This document shows, piece after piece, positions 1 to 4,682 of a DNA stretch of 6,831 nucleotides; the stretch's first letter is position 1, and each line of letters opens with the position of its first letter. The stretch lies in assembly GCA_027623815.1 (NCBI GenBank), contig JAQBUV010000108.1:1-6831 (forward strand). Direction: 5' to 3'. The notes under the pieces are model-generated. The model had not been told where the DNA came from. It searched no databases and saw only the letters and a program-made list of their open reading frames with translations. The position numbers were made by a program, and so were the translations under genes. The stretch is from Casp-Chloro-G3 sp002816715 (GTDB taxonomy: Bacteria; Chloroflexota; Dehalococcoidia; Lucifugimonadales; UBA3495).

Positions 1-74
1 TCTTGCGGACTTCAAATCCGTTATGCCTCGTGACGAGCGGGGTAGGTGGGTTCGACTCCCTCGCACTCCCGCCA
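1..74 (+). tRNA. selC: tRNA-Sec (UCA), 3' part, cut by window edge
   Basis: This is the 3' portion of the selenocysteine tRNA, which decodes UGA with SelB. The anticodon stem CGGA/TCCG (6-9 with 17-20) encloses the seven-base loop CTTCAAA at 10-16, giving anticodon TCA at 12-14. A long variable arm follows, with a CTCG/CGAG hairpin (27-30 with 34-37, loop TGA), as expected for a class II-like tRNA. The T loop TTCGACT (51-57) is canonical. The 3' acceptor strand GCACTCCC lies at 63-70, the discriminator G at 71, and CCA is encoded at 72-74. The CTTCAAATCC anticodon arm together with GACTCC..CCGCCA matches the known bacterial tRNA-Sec pattern. The 5' half (acceptor, D arm) lies outside the window. 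From base 9 onward this gene is also the left att copy of an island (see 6713-6778). Confidence 0.93.
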
Positions 75-88
75 CACTAATTGATACT

Positions 89-123
89 GAAACCCCAGTC
101 TCAACAACTGGGGTTTCCTTTTG
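89..123 (+). terminator. Rho-independent terminator of tRNA-Sec
   Basis: A perfect 11-bp stem GAAACCCCAGT (89-99) / ACTGGGGTTTC (107-117) closes a 7-base loop and is followed by CTTTTG. It starts 15 bases after CCA, the right place to end the tRNA transcript. If the tRNA 3' half was supplied by the island, this terminator came with it. Confidence 0.85.
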
Positions 124-147
124 CCTGTCTAATTTCGCTGGTTTTGG

Positions 148-167
148 TCACGATGCCTTCACGATGC
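148..167. repeat. Two direct 9-bp repeats, 11-bp period
   Basis: TCACGATGC occurs at 148-156 and again at 159-167, about one helical turn apart. Closely spaced short direct repeats just inside an att site are typical of arm-type integrase or excisionase binding sites. That role is inferred from position only. No further exact copy was seen near the right att repeat. Confidence 0.4.
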
Positions 168-189
168 TAATAACCTGAGTTCGGGAAAG

Positions 190-387
190 CTATGAGCGCC
201 GAGTTAGAATTTGAAGCTGCTGGTCCGACAAGTGGGGCGAAGGCTTCTTCTCCTGGTGGCAATAGGCGACCAAGCCACCGAACAGATTAACCAGGAAGTC
301 GGCCACACTATGGTGACGGCTGTGTTCAATCTGCGAGATGTTCTTGAGTTGGTCATCGGCATTACAGCGCAGGTTAAGTAGACTCAT
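190..387 (-). pseudogene. Transposase C-terminal fragment
   Basis: A 65-residue minus-strand reading frame contains LKNISQIEHSRHHSVADFL and then NLFGGLVAYCHQEKKPS. From memory this resembles the C-terminal end of a group of DDE transposases (pattern QIEH[ST]RHRS..NF..N...GLIAY...KKPS). The likely homologous part is roughly residues 11-52. The first ~10 residues are probably not original, and the whole catalytic DDE region is missing. The stop (190-192) lies just inside the left inverted repeat of the element at 171-474, which supports the IS origin. No Shine-Dalgarno sequence precedes the ATG. It cannot be an active transposase. The exact IS family is not assigned. Confidence 0.62.
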
Positions 388-392
388 ATGAA

Positions 393-454
393 GGATGCCT
401 CCCTTGGTGTTCGTCCACCAGCAAGAATACCGGTTTTTTCTTTGGGAGGCATCC
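393..454. repeat. Long-range hairpin inside the IS remnant
   Basis: GGATGCCTCCC (393-403) and GGGAGGCATCC (444-454) form a perfect 11-bp stem around a 40-base interior. That interior carries a second small stem, TGGTG (405-409) / CACCA (416-420). The right arm adjoins the right terminal inverted repeat of the element. It may be a subterminal palindrome or a transcription block that protects the transposase gene from outside reads. Its function is unknown. Confidence 0.5.
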
Positions 455-474
455 CTTATCCCGAACTCATGGTA

Positions 475-570
475 CTAATGAAATAACGAATCATTTATGG
501 ATTGTCCATTCGTGGTGACCAATGGGCCATTAGTGATTCGTGGATTTTCTAAGGTATCGATGGTAATCAT
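475..570 (-). CDS. Possible 31-residue protein, unknown function
   Basis: A short minus-strand ORF runs from ATG (570-568) to TAG (477-475) and reads MITIDTLENPRITNGPLV then TTNGQSINDSLFH. What makes it worth listing is a purine-rich Shine-Dalgarno sequence, AAAAGGAGGG, on the minus strand (about 580-589), with GGAGG ending 10 bases before the ATG. The stop codon lies in the target site of the neighbouring IS remnant. It is present in the reconstructed empty site too, so the insertion did not create it. The coding region contains stems CGAATCA/TGATTCG (487-493 with 534-540) and ATGGA/TCCAT (497-501 with 505-509), so the stretch may instead be a structured RNA. No family is recognised and there is no signal peptide or membrane segment. 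Confidence 0.28.
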   Translation of the reverse strand: MITIDTLENPRITNGPLVTTNGQSINDSLFH

Positions 571-916
571 TATGGTGGACCCTCCTTTTCAGACAACCTG
601 CTAGAGAAACATCGGCTATGCGAGGCAAATAGTTCCGGCCCCATCCTTTGATTTCACTCTATGTCGTCGGCTCAAAGCGGTTTTGACGTTCCCGATACGT
701 TCTGCCTCAAGGTCACTTTTGCCCGAAAATTTGCGGTCTCAACCCCTTGAAACAGCCAGCACATTCTCCCATAAAGTGGGCGAAGCACCGGTTCAGAATG
801 TTTATATTTATTGTGGGCAGGACGCCAAAACCAAGTCCATTCTGAGGCCCAAAAATTCGCGACTTTTCCAAGAACGCGGGCGATTACTTCCGTTTTTTAG
901 ACAGTGTGCAGCAAAC
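571..916. other. Stretch without a recognisable gene
   Basis: Reading frames here are short, rich in Arg, Ser and Pro, and lack ribosome binding sites; the one at 683-1015 (+) looks like chance. The only regulatory-looking features are the GGAGG upstream of the small ORF (581-585) and a possible minus-strand promoter (801-828). The segment is more AT-rich than the genes to its right and may be decayed island DNA. Confidence 0.5.
801..828 (-). promoter_or_regulatory. Possible sigma70-type promoter, reading leftward
   Basis: On the minus strand TTGGCG (828-823) is followed after 16 bases by TATAAA (806-801). These match 4 of 6 and 5 of 6 positions of the -35 and -10 consensus. It would read toward the 31-residue ORF and the IS remnant, with a leader of about 225 bases. 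It was found by eye in an AT-rich patch and could be chance. Confidence 0.22.
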
Positions 917-949
917 AACCGGGGTGGCCCATCCGATGGCCACCCCGTT
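917..949 (-). terminator. Strong hairpin, probable terminator of the minus-strand gene
   Basis: GGGGTGGCC (921-929) pairs perfectly with GGCCACCCC (938-946) around an 8-base loop, and AAC/GTT extend the stem past one unpaired C. On the minus strand it is followed by GGTTGTTTG, a weak T-rich tail, about 90 bases past the stop of the DUF5666-like remnant. A related hairpin lies at 2791-2839. Confidence 0.5.
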
Positions 950-1040
950 CATGTTCCCCGCATGATCCAACGGCCAAACAACCTACCCCTTTTGATGTGC
1001 TCGGCGCAGTGCTAATTAGATCAGCGACCCTCGGCGAACG

Positions 1041-2132
1041 TCACCCGCTGTTGCCCCTATCATTGCCCTTGTCGTTGTTGCCGCCAGCGTTACTATTGTC
1101 GGCGTTGTTGCCGCCAGCGCTGCTATTGTCGGCGCTGTTGCCCCTATCATTGCCCTTGTCGCTGTTGCCGCCAGCGTTACTATTGTCGGCGCTGTTGCCG
1201 CCAGCGTTACTATTGTCGGCGTTGTTGCCGCCAGCGTTACTATTGTCGCTGTTGCCCCTATCATTGCTGTTGTCGCTGTTGTCGACAATGGGGTTGCGAT
1301 TACCTTCGCCTTCGCCTTGGCCTTGGCCTTGATTGTTTTTTACTTTCTCTTTACTATCGACTGATTGACTTCCATCATTGGCCTTAGAGTCCCTCAATTG
1401 TGCGGCCCGACCCCGCCCCAGTTGACGGGCATTTCCAGTCTTGACCAAGGCTCCAATCACAGATCTCTGATTTCCGATAGTGGTATGCCCTAAGGCCTTT
1501 TCCAGCCGCTCAAAGTGGCGTGTAGTTTGGCGGTCCAGGAGTTCTGTTAGAGACTGGGCGTGATTTGCTTTAACCGCCGGGTCGGCTCCGTTCAAGACAT
1601 TCTGATCTGAAGTAACCGATTCCAGATGGCTCTCCAAACGATCTCTCACTTCAGAAGCTCGGGTCAGGCCGGTTACCCGTTCCAGACCAGCGGAAGCGTT
1701 GGCCCCATAATTCGGCTCAGCAAAGGCAATCACCAAATCTCCATCTGCCGGGGCCAGGGTGCCCTCCGCCAGTTGGAGAGTTCGAGCGATACCGCTGGAG
1801 GTCAGGATGGTGACAGTTCCTTCTTCTGAGTTGGAGGCCATCACTACGCCGATTCTGGGTGGTGCGGTCGGCTCTTCGGGTTTGACCAATACTTCCACCG
1901 CCATCCATTGGCCGCCGACTTGGCGAGCCAATACCGCAACTCCAGCACCCGGCTTCACTGAGCTAGGGATATCGGACAGCTCAGAGTTTCCGGGTGTCTT
2001 TATACTAAAAGTGGGCTGACCGTTGCTGGAGGTCAAGTGGATCACCCGCTCTTCTCCGGTGCGGGGGTCTTTTATGGTCAACTCGCCTTCGTCACCAAGT
2101 ACTCCGGCACCGTTGACTACTTCACCTTCAAA
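1041..2132 (-). pseudogene. 5'-truncated DUF5666-like secreted protein with Asn/Gly-rich repeat tail
   Basis: About 364 residues of genuine-looking protein end in TGA (1043-1041). Two beta-rich modules come first. Module one, about 2132-1875, has FEGEVV, GELTIKDPRTGEE and later GAGVAVLARQ and WMAVEVLVKPE. Module two, about 1853-1716, has IGVVMASN, GTVTILTSS and GDLVIAFAEP. This G-x-V/L-T-I pattern resembles DUF5666-type repeats. A charged helical stretch follows (about 1658-1479, with LTELLDRQTTRHFERLEKAL), then a basic QGQGQGEGEG linker and an Asn/Asp/Gly/Ser repeat tail (about 1290-1044). The frame stays open upstream to a GTG at 2663, but that extra ~170 residues is rich in Arg, His, Val and Cys and is antisense to a better plus-strand frame, so it is not protein. 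No start with a Shine-Dalgarno sequence and no signal peptide remain, so the 5' end is lost. Such proteins are usually exported; the role here is unknown. Confidence 0.6.
1054..1281. repeat. Tandem 30-bp and 27-bp coding repeats
   Basis: Five 30-bp units contain CCGCCAGCG (starting at 1081, 1111, 1168, 1198 and 1228) and encode ADNSNAGGN[NS] on the minus strand. Between them are 27-bp units beginning CCCCTATCATTGC (1054, 1141 and a variant at 1255), encoding (N/S)DKGNDRGN and a variant. Two 30-bp units follow the first 27-bp unit, giving an 87-bp step from 1054 to 1141; three follow the second. They encode the flexible C-terminal tail of the minus-strand gene. Units differ at a few bases, so the array is not brand new. 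Confidence 0.85.
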
Positions 2133-2156
2133 GCCCCGCAGCCGCCCTTCGGCGTC

Positions 2157-2729
2157 GGCATTCGGTGCGCTCTGAGCGTGGGCCAGGCATCTGCCATAGT
2201 TGGTCTGACGGTCATCGCCGACGCAACCGGTGACAACAAGTACCTGGATGAGGCCGACGGCCTGTTTCAGTCGCTCACCGACGACTTCAATCCTAGCATC
2301 GGCATTTTCAATTCCCAGAACGTGTACAACGTTGACGATGTCGCCTGGATCATCGGCGGACTGAACTTCCTGCTCCAGAAAGGTAATCTGCCTTCCCGTG
2401 GGCCCGCCTCCGACATGCTGCTGGCATTTTACGAGGCCACTATAAGCCTGGGCGGCATGCAATTGTCTGCTCCTCCGGGCAAGAACGGCGCAATGGCTGG
2501 TGAGTTTGAGAAGAACTTGCCTAGCGTGCTCTTCTACCATCCGGCGGACACACCGCCGCCACCCGCGGTAGGTAAACTGACCGTTCCCGCCGAGGAGATT
2601 ACTTGGGACGGCACATCCTGGTCGGTGAGCAGCGACCGGTTGGTTTCTGGCGGATCGATGCACCTAGCCAATGAACTAAACTGGCTTGGACCGCATCTGG
2701 GATCCATTCCCTTCCCAACGATACGGTAG
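2157..2729 (+). pseudogene. C-terminal remnant of an unrecognised protein
   Basis: From about 2157 to TAG (2727-2729) the plus strand reads as a convincing protein with G/C-ending codons: ALSVGQASAIVGLTVIAD, GDNKYLDEADGLFQSL, NPSIGIFNSQNVYNVDDV, AWIIGGLNFLLQKG, then a Pro-rich stretch (HPADTPPPPAV), EITWDGTSWSVSS and the end HLANELNWLGPHLGSIPF. The alternating helices with GIF and GGLNFLL are reminiscent of helical-repeat (alpha/alpha) folds, but I recognise no family. The frame is open further left to an ATG at 2037, yet that part is antisense to the DUF5666-like gene and has no ribosome binding site. The gene therefore lacks its 5' end. About 190 residues remain. A hairpin 61 bases after the stop probably terminated it. 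Confidence 0.5.
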
Positions 2730-2790
2730 GGGCTGAGACCCCGACACTAACCCAAGAATCGGTCAATCAGTTGGACGGTGCCTAATCAAG

Positions 2791-2839
2791 GAGCAAATGA
2801 ACTGGGTATCCTTTTAGTGGCTACCCCGTTCATTTGCTC
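2791..2839 (+). terminator. Long hairpin after the plus-strand remnant
   Basis: A 21-base left arm (2791-2811, starting GAGCAAATGAAC) and right arm (2819-2839, ending GTTCATTTGCTC) pair with two mismatches around the 7-base loop TTTTAGT. It lies 61 bases past the stop at 2729. No run of T follows, so it is either a non-canonical terminator, an RNA-stabilising hairpin or a dispersed repeat. It separates the decayed block from nnrE. Confidence 0.5.
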
Positions 2840-2976
2840 GGCGCTGTTGTTTCGTCGTCAAGCCATATCTCTGATTAACACCGTAGGCAGGGGAGCGCAT
2901 GAGATGAGCGGAGCAACCAACAAGTTAAAGCCAGGTTCCAACAACCTGCGCATCATCTATTTGAGGGCGGACTAAG

Positions 2977-3720
2977 ATGATGGACTTTCCAATGATAAGC
3001 GCTGGAATGCCTTACCTGACCACCGACCAGATGCGGGAGGTGGACCGGGCAATGCTAGAAGACTTCAAGATAGACTTGATCCAAATGATGGAGAATGCCG
3101 GTCGGAACCTGGCCCACCTAGCCCGCTCCAGATTCCTTGAGGGTGACCCGTCGGGCAAAAAGGTCGCGGTCTTGGCAGGCACCGGCGGCAACGGTGGCGG
3201 AGCGCTGGTCTGCGCCCGACGTCTGCACAACTACGGCGCGCAGGTAAGCGTGTTCGTAACCCGGCCCGATCAGGAGTTCACCCCGGTTCCGGCGCACCAG
3301 CTAGAAATATTGCGTAGGATGCAGATGCCGGTGGCTCAATCCGACGCGCTGACCACGGCAGAGTCCCCAGCCCTGATTATTGACGGAGTAATCGGCTATA
3401 GTCTGCAAGGAGACCCTCGCGGCACCGCCGCCGACCTGATTCGCTGGGCTAACTGCCAAGGTGTGCCGATCCTGGCCCTGGATGCTCCGTCTGGAGTGGA
3501 TACCACCACCGGCACAGTGTTCGACCCGGCCATTAACGCCACGGCGACCATGACCCTGGCGTTACCCAAACAAGGACTACGCGCGCCCGGGGTGGAAGCA
3601 CAGGTGGGGGAGCTATACCTGGCCGACATTGGCGTGCCGCCGTCGCTGTACGCCGAACCCGCTCTGGCGCTTGAGGTGGGCAATATCTTTGCCCAAAGTG
3701 ATATTGTCCGGTTGCGCTGA
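2977..3720 (+). CDS. nnrE: NAD(P)H-hydrate epimerase (YjeF N-terminal domain), stand-alone
   Basis: The 247-residue product is a single YjeF_N domain. The family interconverts the R and S epimers of NADHX/NADPHX in the cytoplasm so that the partner dehydratase (NnrD) can restore the cofactor. Visible landmarks are LTTDQMREVDRAM (residues 14-26), MMENAGRN (37-44), the nucleotide-binding loop AGTGGNGGGALV (67-78), IIDGVIGYSLQGDPRG (134-149), LALDAPSGVDTTTG (166-179) and GELYLADIGVP (211-221). Length fits the lone domain, and no kinase-like NnrD domain is attached. The loop differs from the commoner GNNGGDG form, with Gly replacing one Asn and the Asp. Two ATGs lie in tandem at 2977 and 2980; the first has GAGG at 2963-2966, a weak binding site. 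It heads a same-strand group with the M24 remnant 54 bases downstream and the GH15 gene. No clear promoter was found. Confidence 0.85.
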   Translation: MMDFPMISAGMPYLTTDQMREVDRAMLEDFKIDLIQMMENAGRNLAHLARSRFLEGDPSGKKVAVLAGTGGNGGGALVCARRLHNYGAQVSVFVTRPDQEFTPVPAHQLEILRRMQMPVAQSDALTTAESPALIIDGVIGYSLQGDPRGTAADLIRWANCQGVPILALDAPSGVDTTTGTVFDPAINATATMTLALPKQGLRAPGVEAQVGELYLADIGVPPSLYAEPALALEVGNIFAQSDIVRLR

Positions 3721-3774
3721 CAGCGATGCTTCCGGAAGAAGACACGGCGACCACACTCACAAACTGGAAATATT

Positions 3775-4646
3775 ATGAAACGATTAGAAGAAGTCCAAAA
3801 CAAGCTAGAACTGGTAAGTAATTGGCCCCAAGACAAGGGGCTGGAGACGCTGCTGCTCAACTCCCAGGCCAACTTTGCCTGTTTGACCGGCGGCGGCGAA
3901 TACTACGTCTATATCGTAGATGCCGGTGGAGTAGCGTATCTACTGGTCACTCCGCACCATGCCTACCTGCCAACCAACAATATTGAAGCGCGCAGGCTAC
4001 AAGATGAAGTGGTGGCTGGCCTTCCCTTTGAGGCGGTCACTTGGCCCTGGCACCAGCCGGGCCAGGCCAAAGAAAAGGTATCCTGTCTTGGCAACCCGAC
4101 CAAGGCGGTATCTGACCTGGGTTCGTTGGGGTTGCCACCGGTCTCCCACAGGTTCAATGAACTTCGCTACACCTTGTTGCCGTCGGAAATAGAGCGTTAC
4201 CGGTGCTTGGGAAAGGAGGCGGCCCAGGCAGTAGAATCCGCCCGTCTGTCCGCCATACCCGGGAACACTGAACTGAATGTGGCGGCTGCTCTGGCCGATC
4301 TGTGCCAGCGACACAAAACATCCTGCCGCTGGTGAACCGGGTCGCCTCCAGGGTCTGCATATCTCGCTTACCCCTCTGGTCGCCTTCAGCCCGGTGGACC
4401 CCGACCCGCTGGCGCGACACCGGGCGTTGGTCGCGGTGGGTGAGGTGGTACACCGGGCCATTGAGCAGAACGCCATGGAGAGGTTTCCCCAAGAGTGGGA
4501 ACTCCATCACCGGCACCAAGTCCGAGGATACCGTTCTGCTCACCGCCGATGGACCGGAAGTCCTGACCCGCACCGGGGAATGGCCCGAGATAAAAGTAGA
4601 CTTGCCCATCGGCACATTATGTCGGCCTGCTATCGGAGTTGGGTAG
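3775..4646 (+). pseudogene. M24 (Xaa-Pro peptidase-like) gene, broken by frameshift and deletions
   Basis: The first ~180 residues (3775-4314) fit the N-terminal domain of bacterial M24-family proteins: LLLNSQANFACLTGGG, YLLVTPHHAYLPTNNIEA, EVVAGLPFEAVTWPW, LLPSEIERYRCLGKEAA. The frame then breaks at an A run (4315-4318), and the frame ends at TGA 4333-4335. Homology resumes in another frame as NILPLVNRVAS (4317-4349), then in the third as QGLHISLTPLVAFSPVD (from about 4349) through LARHRALVAVG and FPQEWELHH (to 4510). It finally returns to the second frame as NSITGTKSEDTVLLTADG (from 4500) to TAG 4644-4646. About 285 residues remain, against roughly 370 in relatives as I remember them. At least two internal stretches are missing, around 4349 and 4500, and perhaps a third near 4475. 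It would not give a working peptidase. Weak start context: GGAA eight bases before ATG. Confidence 0.82.
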
Positions 4647-4670
4647 TTCCGAGCCGCTGCTTTTATCGAA

Positions 4671-4677
4671 AAGGAGG
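4671..4677 (+). promoter_or_regulatory. Strong Shine-Dalgarno sequence of the GH15 gene
   Basis: AAGGAGG sits 5 bases before the ATG at 4683. It is the best ribosome binding site on the plus strand of the window and fixes the GH15 start, 36 bases after the end of the M24 remnant. Confidence 0.85.
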
Positions 4678-4682
4678 ACACG

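Larger units (their letters stand above)
171..474 (-). mobile_element. Internally deleted IS / MITE-like element with TIRs and target duplication
   Basis: The ends are inverted repeats: the left end TAACCTGAGTTCGGGA (171-186) and the reverse complement of 459-474, TACCATGAGTTCGGGA, agree at 14 of 16 bases. Allowing a one-base gap, similarity continues for about 8 more bases (AAG..ATG). Directly outside both ends is the same four bases, CTAA (167-170 and 475-478), a probable target-site duplication. Inside, on the minus strand, is the C-terminal end of a transposase whose stop codon falls at the inner edge of the left repeat, as in intact IS elements. At 304 bp it is far too short for an autonomous IS, so it is a deletion derivative. 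CTAA fits the YTAR target reported for some IS5-family elements, but the family cannot be fixed from this remnant. Confidence 0.68.

Noticed and set aside
683..1015. 110-residue plus-strand ORF
   Set aside because: Composition is typical of noncoding DNA, no start signal, and it crosses the terminator-like hairpin at 917-949.
1054..1281. CRISPR array
   Set aside because: Units of 30 and 27 bases follow each other without unique spacers and are in frame with a protein, so they are coding repeats.
904..1332. Plus-strand Leu/Pro/Ala repeat protein of 142 residues
   Set aside because: It is the complement of the Asn/Gly repeat tail; the repeat units keep it open. No Shine-Dalgarno sequence, and it runs through the hairpin at 917-949.
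2133..2663. N-terminal 170+ residues of the long minus-strand frame starting at GTG 2661-2663
   Set aside because: The translation is rich in Arg, His, Val and Cys, has no binding site before the GTG, and is antisense to a plus-strand frame with natural composition. Taken as a shadow.
2729..2775. TPP riboswitch suggested by GGGGCTGAGACCCC
   Set aside because: The CTGAGA box is there, but the second hallmark (CCTGATC..GGATAATGCC type) is missing and the motif adjoins a stop codon rather than a leader of a thiamine gene.
2778..2975. 65-residue plus-strand ORF just before nnrE
   Set aside because: GTG start without a binding site, runs through the long hairpin at 2791-2839, and no recognisable composition or motif. 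Treated as chance.
4333..4335. In-frame TGA of the M24 gene read as selenocysteine, tempting next to tRNA-Sec
   Set aside because: Homology continues in other frames, not after the TGA in the same frame, and that frame meets another stop about 36 codons later. It is a frameshift stop.
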